Shown here in pieces: positions 1-5,368 of a stretch of 5,862 nt of DNA. Position 1 is the first letter of the stretch. Each line of letters starts with the position of its first letter. Source of the DNA: Pseudomonadota bacterium (GTDB lineage Bacteria > Desulfobacterota > Desulfobacteria > Desulfobacterales > ETH-SRB1); contig JAHIKR010000391.1 in NCBI GenBank assembly GCA_018897415.1, positions 1-5,862 of the forward strand, in the 5' to 3' direction. Position numbers and translations under genes: made by a program. Below the pieces are notes generated by a model. That model made no database searches. It saw nothing but the letters and a program-made list of their open reading frames with translations, and was not told where the DNA came from.

Positions 1-53
1 TCGCTCTCGCTCAGGCGAGGCGGGCGGGGTGCCGTTCACGCAAGTCTGAGTAA
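1..53. other. GC-rich fragment of unknown origin at the window edge
   Basis: The first roughly 50 bases are strongly GC-rich, while everything from about base 54 to 289 is AT-rich. On the + strand the frame starting at base 3 is open to a TAA at 51-53 and reads ALAQARRAGCRSRKSE. The frame starting at base 2 stops at TGA 47-49. A reverse-strand frame across the patch is also open. A short inverted repeat (CTCGC 6-10, GCGAG 15-19) lies inside. This could be the 3' end of an upstream gene or the edge of a repeated element. The piece is too short to decide, and no product is assigned. Confidence 0.3.
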
Positions 54-289
54 CTATATTTTGCTGTTTTTAAAAAACATTTATCTCATCTTCCGTGCCT
101 ATTTAAAACATTTGATAAATAAAAAGGGTGCGAAACTTGAGCATTTTATTTGAAAGATGAACTTGACTTCAATCTGTTTTTCTGTTTTTGCTTGACAATA
201 ACCCAAAAAAATATCTCACTGATTCGATAACTCGTTTATGTAAATGATTCTATTTTTAATAAAATGAAAATTTGTTAAAGGAATATATC
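54..289. other. AT-rich intergenic region upstream of the TPR gene
   Basis: No coding region can be supported here. The stretch is AT-rich and probably holds the promoter of the TPR gene. A perfect -35-like TTGACA lies at 192-197, but no good -10 hexamer sits 16-18 nt downstream (the nearest AT-rich candidate, TATCTC at 212-217, is only 14 nt away), so no promoter is called. A clear ribosome binding site, AAAGGA at 277-282, ends 7 nt before the ATG at 290. Confidence 0.5.
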
Positions 290-910
290 ATGCCAAAAGC
301 AAAAAATGTTGAAGAATATGTTGCTCATCAAAGAGCTATCATAGGTGCCAATCCGGATTGCGGAACATCTCACTATAACCTTGCGGTAGGCCTGATGGGG
401 CAGAAAAAATTTGATGAAGCTGAGAAAGAACTGCTTGCCGCAATAAATTGTAGCCCGAACATTGCCGAAGCTTACGTACAACTTGGAGGAATCCGCCTGC
501 AGCGTGGCGACCTGGACGGCTGCCTTGAATACAACAAACAGGCAATAAAGGCAAGAGCTGGTTTTTTCGAAGGTTATGGCAATATAGGATTTGTTCATCT
601 TCAAAGGGGAGAGGTGGAAGAAGCTATTACAGCCCTTAAAAAAGCTATCTCTTTCAACTCCAAGTTTATTCAGGCTCATTCAACATTGGCCAGCGCTTAT
701 TTAATGTCAGGCTTGATTGATGAGAGTATAAAAGCCAATCTGAAAGTTATTGAACTCGATCCTGATTTTGCAGTTGCTTACAACAATTTAGCAATAGCGT
801 ATTTGGAAAAAGGTGAATATGATAAGGCCGTTGAAAATTGCGATAAAGCAACTAAACTCGGTTATGAGGTAGCACCTGAAATTCTAAAAGAAATTGAAAA
901 GCACAGATAA
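290..910 (+). CDS. Tetratricopeptide repeat protein, five TPRs, function unknown
   Basis: The product is a 206-residue soluble protein made almost entirely of TPR helical hairpins, a fold used for protein-protein contacts. After a short N-terminal helix (about 1-26), five consecutive repeats of exactly 34 residues can be laid out at 27-60, 61-94, 95-128, 129-162 and 163-196. They show the usual pattern of A/G-Y-x-x-L near the start, a central G, and A in the second helix (for example AYNNLAIAYLEKGEYDKA). A short charged tail follows. There is no signal peptide or membrane segment, so it is probably cytoplasmic. The start at ATG 290 is chosen because AAAGGA sits 7 nt upstream; an in-frame TTG at 272 has no such site. 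The gene lies 4 nt before the next one and is probably co-transcribed with it. From memory, TPR genes occur near dsrAB in related bacteria, but a role in sulfite reduction is inference only. Confidence 0.93.
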   Translation: MPKAKNVEEYVAHQRAIIGANPDCGTSHYNLAVGLMGQKKFDEAEKELLAAINCSPNIAEAYVQLGGIRLQRGDLDGCLEYNKQAIKARAGFFEGYGNIGFVHLQRGEVEEAITALKKAISFNSKFIQAHSTLASAYLMSGLIDESIKANLKVIELDPDFAVAYNNLAIAYLEKGEYDKAVENCDKATKLGYEVAPEILKEIEKHR

Positions 911-914
911 AGCA

Positions 915-2114
915 ATGCCCTCTGAGCCTCAATTCAAGTATTATCTACAACACAAAAAAAACCTTCTAAGCAAAAACAGCAATATTTGGTCTTTACCACT
1001 TCCCATGAACAGGAAAAAGTCTCAGAAAGCTGACGGGATTTCTGTAACTTATGGAGATTATTTTTATGCAATCCGCTCTTTTTTGGAAAAAGACGAATTT
1101 AAATCTATTACCTCTGCAATCTCTCAACAATTAAATCAAAATATAAAACCTGAAGAAATAAAAGAAATCCGTATCTATTTGGAAAAACATGGAGAATTTT
1201 ATCATCCAGCAAGGATTGAAACCTATATTAATAGATCAAGAATCCTCTTTGTATTAAACGTTGCGATATCAAATACAGGTAAAAATTATATCAAAAAAGA
1301 GTTCGAAATTCTAAATAAACTGAATAATGAATTTTCGTTTTCATTTATTCCAAAAGTATATAGCCAGGGTAAAATAGGTATAAAAAATAAAGACTTTGAA
1401 ATCAGCATGTTTTTGGGGGAATGGTTCGAAGGATTTAACGAATTTCACATTTCCCAAAATAAACATAAACAAGATAAAACAGATTCAAGCATAAAAATAG
1501 TTGTATGGGACCACGAAAAAGGAAACTTTTTTCTTTCCCCTGATGAAACTTTGGAACTGTATAGCCGGGTGGCCATGATTCTTACCTGCTATTATAATGC
1601 TGAGACTTTTGAGCAAATATTTCCTTGGCATCATGCTGCAGGAGACTTTGTAATAAAACTTCAAAACAACAATATGGAACTGAAACTTATTACAGTCAGG
1701 CAATACGCATCGATGTTTAGACATACAAGTGGAACTGAAAAAAATAACAAGGATAGTACCGTCTATTTTATGCTTGAAGGAATGCTTGTATTTTTTCTTA
1801 ATCTTTCAATCAGAAACCGCCTTGACAGGCTTGATGGCGTTGGAGAAATAGTTTGGTCTGATAATATTGCCGTTGAGGGAACGCTAAAAGGTTTTTTAAA
1901 GGGTTTGTCCAAAATATCTTCCAAAAATTTAATTCCTGATGCTCTTGCCACTGATTTCATAAATTATATTTCATGCTTTACAAAAACAGATTTGCTGGAA
2001 TTATGTAATTCAATAGTTAATACATATAATCCAATGGCTCCTGAAATTTCTGTAATAAGACAAAATTTAAAAAATCATGTTGATATACTTTTCAGTACAA
2101 TAAAAAATTTGTAG
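915..2114 (+). CDS. Conserved-looking protein of unknown function; possible degenerate kinase-like fold
   Basis: This 399-residue protein is not confidently recognised. It has no signal peptide, membrane segment or metal-binding cysteine cluster. The middle has a layout reminiscent of kinase-like folds (APH/WaaP type). A strand-rich stretch at about 108-120 (RILFVLNVAISN) is followed by a helix with KKEFEILNKLN (127-137), IPKVYSQG (145-152), a hinge-like MFLGEWFEGFNEFH (165-178), then PWHHAAGDFVIK (237-248) and LKLITVRQY (256-264). If that alignment is right, the catalytic-loop Asp and the metal-binding Asp (LKLID in kinases, LKLIT here) are missing, so it would be a pseudokinase. This is low-confidence inference. 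The ATG at 915 is chosen because it follows the TPR stop by 4 nt. An in-frame TTG at 894 would overlap that gene, and neither start has a strong ribosome site, which suggests translational coupling. Codon use is markedly more AT-rich and Lys/Asn/Ile-rich than in dsrAB. Confidence 0.85.
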   Translation: MPSEPQFKYYLQHKKNLLSKNSNIWSLPLPMNRKKSQKADGISVTYGDYFYAIRSFLEKDEFKSITSAISQQLNQNIKPEEIKEIRIYLEKHGEFYHPARIETYINRSRILFVLNVAISNTGKNYIKKEFEILNKLNNEFSFSFIPKVYSQGKIGIKNKDFEISMFLGEWFEGFNEFHISQNKHKQDKTDSSIKIVVWDHEKGNFFLSPDETLELYSRVAMILTCYYNAETFEQIFPWHHAAGDFVIKLQNNNMELKLITVRQYASMFRHTSGTEKNNKDSTVYFMLEGMLVFFLNLSIRNRLDRLDGVGEIVWSDNIAVEGTLKGFLKGLSKISSKNLIPDALATDFINYISCFTKTDLLELCNSIVNTYNPMAPEISVIRQNLKNHVDILFSTIKNL

Positions 2115-2179
2115 AATAGCCAGTCAGTCAACTCAACATTTATCCTCTTGAGATCACTATATTTTCGTTAATATTATGG

Positions 2180-2209
2180 TTTGCAGTCTGATTGCAAATG
2201 ACTTTTTTA
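2180..2209 (+). terminator. Weak intrinsic-terminator-like hairpin after the unknown gene
   Basis: An inverted repeat TTTGCA (2180-2185) and TGCAAA (2193-2198), separated by 7 nt, is followed at 2204-2209 by a run of six T. An alternative AGTC/GACT pairing (2185-2188 with 2200-2203) abuts the same T-run. The stem is only 6 bp and AT-rich, so termination would be inefficient. It lies 65 nt after the stop of the upstream gene, where the TPR/unknown unit would be expected to end. A third TTTGCA at 2221-2226 leaves open that these are operator half-sites instead. Confidence 0.3.
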
Positions 2210-2236
2210 TTTAAAAATTGTTTGCATACGATTATA

Positions 2237-2277
2237 CAATATAAAGATGTTATAAAAATTTAAAGCTCAATATAAAG
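2237..2277. repeat. Spaced 10-bp direct repeat CAATATAAAG
   Basis: CAATATAAAG occurs exactly at 2237-2246 and 2268-2277, with starts 31 bp apart, close to three helical turns. It lies 75-115 bp upstream of the predicted -35 of the dsrA promoter, in the range of activator binding sites. The background is very AT-rich, so chance similarity is possible. Confidence 0.35.
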
Positions 2278-2316
2278 TGTAAAAAAGCCTGTAACATATT
2301 TTATATTTTTTCGAAC

Positions 2317-2341
2317 TATACCTAACCTATACCTTATACCT
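2317..2341. repeat. Three direct copies of TATACCT just upstream of the dsrA promoter
   Basis: TATACCT occurs at 2317-2323, 2328-2334 and 2335-2341. The first two copies extend to CTATACCT and are 11 bp apart, about one helical turn; the third follows directly. The array ends 9 bp before the -35 hexamer, where a class II-like activator would bind. No known regulator motif is recognised. Confidence 0.45.
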
Positions 2342-2350
2342 TTTTTGTTG

Positions 2351-2379
2351 TTGACAAAGAACAAGATTAGTTATATATT
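2351..2379 (+). promoter_or_regulatory. Near-consensus sigma70-type promoter for the dsr operon
   Basis: A perfect -35 TTGACA (2351-2356), a 17-nt spacer and a 5/6-match -10 TATATT (2374-2379) predict a transcript start near 2386, about 180 nt upstream of the dsrA ATG. A partial inverted repeat TTGTT/AACAA (2345-2349, 2360-2364) overlaps the -35 and could be an operator. Its spacing does not match the usual Rex site, so no regulator is named. In AT-rich DNA such matches arise by chance, but both hexamers and the spacing are close to ideal here. Confidence 0.6.
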
Positions 2380-2475
2380 CATAAAATTAAAGAGTTAGCT
2401 ATATGTAACCTTAAGAAAAATCCATAAAATCAATAGAATATCAATAAAATTTATCATGTCGAATTGAAAAGCAAA

Positions 2476-2541
2476 TTGAGAGGAGGTGACCGTAAGAGTC
2501 CCGATGGGAAAGTGATTATTATTTATAGTCAGTATGGTTAA
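2476..2541 (+). promoter_or_regulatory. dsrA leader element with orphan Shine-Dalgarno and possible short leader ORF
   Basis: AGGAGGTGA at 2481-2489 is a near-perfect complement of the 16S rRNA 3' end, yet lies about 80 nt upstream of the dsrA ATG, which has its own ribosome site. It sits in a GC-richer block within otherwise AT-rich DNA. Short frames here are GTG 2486 to TGA 2513-2515 (9 codons), ATG 2504 to the same TGA (3 codons), and TTG 2476 to TAA 2539-2541 (21 codons). The TTG frame contains RGGDRKSPDGK, but its start lies before the Shine-Dalgarno. A small hairpin TCCC/GGGA (2500-2503, 2507-2510) is possible. It may be a leader peptide, a structured RNA or a ribosome standby site. It matches no riboswitch class I can recognise. 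Confidence 0.35.
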
Positions 2542-2567
2542 TTATTACAAAAAATGGAGGTAAGACT

Positions 2568-3881
2568 ATGGCAAAACACAAAACCCCTTTGATTGACCAG
2601 CTAGAATCTGGTCCGTGGCCAAGCTTTATATCCGATATAAAGTTAGAGGCTGAATCAAGGGCAAAAAATGAAAAGGGTTTAGACTACCAAATACCTCGGG
2701 ATGTTTGTGAGGATCTTTTGGGAGTGCTTGAGCTTTCCTACAAGGATGGAAGGACTCACTGGAAACACGGCGGAATCGTCGGTGTATTCGGCTACGGCGG
2801 TGGCGTTATCGGAAGATATTGCGACCAGCCGCAAATGTTCCCGGGTGTCGCTCATTTCCATACCATGCGCGTAAACCAGCCCTCAGGCAAATACTATACA
2901 ACAAAATTTCTGAACGATCTCCTGAATATCTGGGAGTTGCGCGGCAGTGGTATGACCAACATGCATGGTTCTACCGGTGATATCGTCCTTATCGGTACAA
3001 CAACACCCCAGTTGGAAGAAATCTTCTGGGAATTAACCCACAACATGGACACAGACCTTGGAGGCTCCGGTGGTAACCTGCGAACTCCTTCCTGCTGCCT
3101 GGGTCAATCACGCTGCGAATATGCCTGCTATGATACCCAGGAACTGTGCCATTACATGACCCTGCATTATCAGGATGAGCTTCATCGTCCTGCTTTCCCC
3201 TATAAGTTTAAATTCAAATTTGACGGATGCCCCAACTGCTGCGTAGCATCTATTGCCCGTTCAGATTTGGCCTTTATCGGCACATGGCGCGATGATATCC
3301 GTATTGACCAGGGAGCGGTAAAAGCTTATGCCGGCGGAGAGATTCCTTCAAACGCAGGAGCCCATGCCGGCCGTGACTGGGGTCCGTTTGATATCCAGAA
3401 AGAAGTTATTAACCTTTGTCCTACCGGGTGCATGAGATATGAAGGTGGAAAACTCGAGATCAACACCAAAGATTGTACCAGATGTATGCACTGCATTAAC
3501 GTAATGCCCAGAGCCCTTAGGGTAGGCCTAGATAAAGGCCTATCTATACTGTGTGGCGCCAAAGCCCCGATTCTTGACGGAGCACAAATTGCTACTCTGC
3601 TTGTTCCTTTCGTCAAGGTTGAAGAGCCTTATGATGAACTCCATGACATCATTGGAAAAGTCTGGGACTACTGGATGGAAGAAGGAAAGAACAGAGAGCG
3701 TGTAGGCGAATTAATCAAGCGTAACGGTATGCAGGAAATGCTCAAAAGATGCGATCTGGAACCAATTCCGCAGCATGTCCAGGAACCTCGTGCCAACCCG
3801 TATATTTTCTGGAGAGAAGATGAAGTTCCGGGTGGATGGAAGCGTGATATCGTTGAATTTAGAAAACACCATCAAAGATAG
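2568..3881 (+). CDS. dsrA: Dissimilatory (bi)sulfite reductase alpha subunit DsrA
   Basis: DsrA is the alpha subunit of the cytoplasmic alpha2beta2 enzyme that reduces sulfite, the last stage of dissimilatory sulfate reduction, with DsrC as sulfur acceptor. The 437-residue length is full for the family. The siroheme-[4Fe-4S] ligand cysteines appear as SCCLGQSRCEYAC (C177, C183) and DGCPNCC (C221, C225). A ferredoxin domain follows, with LCPTGC (C284, C288) and CTRCMHCINVMP (C303, C306, C309) for a second [4Fe-4S] cluster. These positions match, as I recall, those of Desulfovibrio DsrA. The ATG at 2568 has GGAGG at 2556-2560, 7 nt upstream. It is the first gene of the operon after a probable promoter at 2351-2379. 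In characterised enzymes the alpha-subunit porphyrin site is structural and catalysis occurs at the beta-subunit siroheme. No frameshift or missing ligand is seen. Confidence 0.98.
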   Translation: MAKHKTPLIDQLESGPWPSFISDIKLEAESRAKNEKGLDYQIPRDVCEDLLGVLELSYKDGRTHWKHGGIVGVFGYGGGVIGRYCDQPQMFPGVAHFHTMRVNQPSGKYYTTKFLNDLLNIWELRGSGMTNMHGSTGDIVLIGTTTPQLEEIFWELTHNMDTDLGGSGGNLRTPSCCLGQSRCEYACYDTQELCHYMTLHYQDELHRPAFPYKFKFKFDGCPNCCVASIARSDLAFIGTWRDDIRIDQGAVKAYAGGEIPSNAGAHAGRDWGPFDIQKEVINLCPTGCMRYEGGKLEINTKDCTRCMHCINVMPRALRVGLDKGLSILCGAKAPILDGAQIATLLVPFVKVEEPYDELHDIIGKVWDYWMEEGKNRERVGELIKRNGMQEMLKRCDLEPIPQHVQEPRANPYIFWREDEVPGGWKRDIVEFRKHHQR

Positions 3882-3894
3882 GGGGGAAAATACC

Positions 3895-5043
3895 ATGGCA
3901 TTTATATCTTCAGGTTACAATCCTGATAAACCGATGGTAAACAGAATAACCGACATCGGTCCAAAAAAGTATGATCAATTTTACCCTCCGGTTATTGCAG
4001 CAAATAAGGGTAAATGGCTGTATCATGAAATCTTGGAACCAGGAGTTCTGGTGCATGTTTCTGAAACAGGCGAAGAAGTTTATACTGTAAGGGCAGGCAC
4101 CTGTCGTCTCATGAGCGTCACCCTGCTCCGTGAAGCATGTGGAATTGCTGATAAACATTGCGGCGGATACCTCAGGTTTACCACCAGAAACAATCTTGAA
4201 TTCATGGTGGATAGCAAGGATAAGGTAGAGCCGTTAAAGAAAGATCTTATGAGCAGGAAACACAAGGGCGGAAGCTACAAGTTCCCGGTTGGAGGTACTG
4301 GTGCTGGCATCACAAACATAGTGCATACCCAGGGCTGGGTTCACTGCCATACACCGGCAACTGATGCCTCAGGAACAGTAAAGGCAACCATGGATGTTCT
4401 TTTTGATGATTTCCAGAATATGAGAATGCCGGCTAAAGTCCGCGTCTCAATGGCATGCTGTCTTAACATGTGCGGCGCTGTTCACTGCTCAGATATCGCG
4501 ATTCTTGGATATCACCGTAAGCCACCACTTCTTGACCATGAATATCTGGACAAGATGTGCGAAATTCCTCTGGCTGTTGCAGCATGTCCGACCGCAGCAA
4601 TCAAGCCCGCCAAAGTCGAGCTTGCAGATGGAACAAAAGTAAATTCCGTTGCAGTTAACGATGCCAGATGTATGTACTGCGGTAACTGTTACACAATGTG
4701 CCCCTCAATGCCTCTGGCTGATACTGAAGGTGACGGAATAGTTATTATGGCAGGTGGTAAAATATCCAACAGAAGAAGCGCACCCAAGTTCTCCAAGTGC
4801 GTTGTGGCATTTATTCCAAATGAACAGCCTCGCTGGCCAACTATGACCGCAACAATCAAGAGAATGGTCGAGGCATATGCAAGTGATGCCAGAAAGTATG
4901 AGCGTGTCGGTGAGTGGGCAGAGAGAATCGGCTGGGAAAGATTCTTTGAAAAATGTGAGATTGAATTCACACATCATCTCATTGATGATTTCCGTGATTC
5001 CGCATATTATACATGGCGTCATACAACTAATTTTAAGTTCTAA
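3895..5043 (+). CDS. dsrB: Dissimilatory (bi)sulfite reductase beta subunit DsrB
   Basis: DsrB is the beta subunit and paralogue of DsrA and carries the catalytic siroheme in characterised enzymes. It has 382 residues, normal for the family. Ligands of the siroheme-coupled [4Fe-4S] cluster are visible as HCHTP (C151) and ACCLNMCG (C188, C189, C193). The ferredoxin insertion has ACPTAAI (C231) and CMYCGNCYTMCP (C259, C262, C265, C269). The basic and glycine-rich stretches CGGYLRFTTRN (89-99) and KHKGGSYKFPVGGTG (122-136) are as expected near the substrate and siroheme site. The start is ATG 3895, 13 nt after the dsrA stop, preceded by a purine-rich GGGGGGAAAA (3881-3890) that overlaps the last base of that stop. 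An in-frame upstream extension to 3775 lies inside dsrA and is not used. The tight spacing supports co-transcription and roughly equal synthesis of both subunits. Confidence 0.98.
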   Translation: MAFISSGYNPDKPMVNRITDIGPKKYDQFYPPVIAANKGKWLYHEILEPGVLVHVSETGEEVYTVRAGTCRLMSVTLLREACGIADKHCGGYLRFTTRNNLEFMVDSKDKVEPLKKDLMSRKHKGGSYKFPVGGTGAGITNIVHTQGWVHCHTPATDASGTVKATMDVLFDDFQNMRMPAKVRVSMACCLNMCGAVHCSDIAILGYHRKPPLLDHEYLDKMCEIPLAVAACPTAAIKPAKVELADGTKVNSVAVNDARCMYCGNCYTMCPSMPLADTEGDGIVIMAGGKISNRRSAPKFSKCVVAFIPNEQPRWPTMTATIKRMVEAYASDARKYERVGEWAERIGWERFFEKCEIEFTHHLIDDFRDSAYYTWRHTTNFKF

Positions 5044-5060
5044 TTACATTAATCAATAAG

Positions 5061-5085
5061 CCGGAGGCAAATAATTTGCCTCCGG
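5061..5085 (+). promoter_or_regulatory. Perfect inverted repeat (hairpin) between dsrB and dsrD, no T-tract
   Basis: CCGGAGGCAAAT (5061-5072) and ATTTGCCTCCGG (5074-5085) are perfect reverse complements around a single A, giving a stem of 10-11 bp with a 3-5 nt loop in RNA. It begins 17 nt after the dsrB stop and ends 22 nt before the dsrD ATG. The bases after it (TATAAATTT) do not form a run of T, so a full intrinsic terminator is unlikely. A partial terminator, or a barrier that protects dsrAB mRNA from 3' exonucleases and so sets the dsrAB:dsrD ratio, fits better. Confidence 0.7.
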
Positions 5086-5107
5086 TATAAATTTATGAGG
5101 CTTAATA

Positions 5108-5356
5108 ATGGCTATAGCAGATGAACAAGCAGCAAAAGATACAATTGTAGAAGCTCTTAAGAAAAAAAAGGGTAAAACAAAATTTTATCTTAAAGATTAC
5201 TATAAAATGCTTCCCGATGAAAAACTTATGGATGTGAAGAGGCTTGTAAATCAAATGGTAAAAGAAGAAATCCTGGAATACTGGTCTAGCGGCAGCACAA
5301 CTTTAATCGGACTCAAAGGTCTCGGAAAGCAACACGCCACCGAAGAAGATGAGTAA
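5108..5356 (+). CDS. dsrD: DsrD, small winged-helix protein, activator of DsrAB
   Basis: DsrD is an 82-residue cytoplasmic protein, close to the usual family size of just under 80. It folds as a winged helix, and the family was long suspected of DNA binding; later biochemical work reported that it stimulates sulfite reduction by DsrAB. The sequence shows the lysine-rich segment KKKKGKTKFYLKDYYKMLPD (18-37), the helix VKRLVNQMVKEEILEYW (43-59), the wing-like SSGSTTLIGLKGLG (60-73), and an acidic tail TEEDE. GAGG at 5097-5100 lies 7 nt before the ATG. Its position directly after dsrB is typical of sulfate reducers and is missing from oxidative sulfur-oxidiser dsr clusters, which supports a reductive pathway. 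The hairpin at 5061-5085 may lower its expression relative to dsrAB. Confidence 0.96.
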   Translation: MAIADEQAAKDTIVEALKKKKGKTKFYLKDYYKMLPDEKLMDVKRLVNQMVKEEILEYWSSGSTTLIGLKGLGKQHATEEDE

Positions 5357-5368
5357 GATTATAATTTA

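Larger units (their letters stand above)
2115..2567. other. Regulatory intergenic region upstream of dsrA
   Basis: This 453-nt gap has no convincing gene. It is very AT-rich apart from a GC-richer block near 2477-2515. In order it holds a weak terminator-like hairpin (2180-2209), a spaced 10-bp direct repeat (2237-2277), three TATACCT repeats (2317-2341), a near-consensus promoter (2351-2379), a predicted leader with an orphan Shine-Dalgarno-like sequence (2481-2489), and the dsrA ribosome site (2556-2560). Individual elements are listed separately. The amount of structure suggests this is the control region of the dsr operon. Confidence 0.6.

Noticed and set aside
192..217. Promoter for the TPR gene from TTGACA at 192-197
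   Set aside because: The -35 is perfect, but no acceptable -10 lies 16-18 nt downstream; the nearest AT-rich hexamer is at 14 nt. Noted in the intergenic entry, not called.
275..679. Reverse-strand 134-codon open frame opposite the TPR gene
   Set aside because: The + strand has five exact 34-residue TPRs over the same bases; the reverse frame shows no domain and is a shadow.
2345..2364. Rex-type operator at the dsrA promoter
   Set aside because: TTGT and ACAA half-sites are present but are 12 nt apart instead of the usual 10, and the inner positions do not match, so the regulator is not named.
3523..3546. Paired inverted repeats (TAGGCC/GGCCTA and TAGATA/TATCTA) within dsrA
   Set aside because: They fall in the conserved coding region encoding VGLDKGLS and arise from repeated Gly-Leu codons GGC CTA. 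There is no reason to assign them a regulatory role.
3775..3894. In-frame N-terminal extension of dsrB inside dsrA
   Set aside because: It overlaps dsrA coding sequence and does not look like DsrB. The ATG at 3895 has a purine-rich ribosome site and gives a normal family length.
4689..5022. Reverse-strand open frames of 93 and 105 codons opposite dsrB
   Set aside because: They lie antisense to a clear dsrB coding region, lack recognisable motifs, and are best explained as shadows of its codon use.
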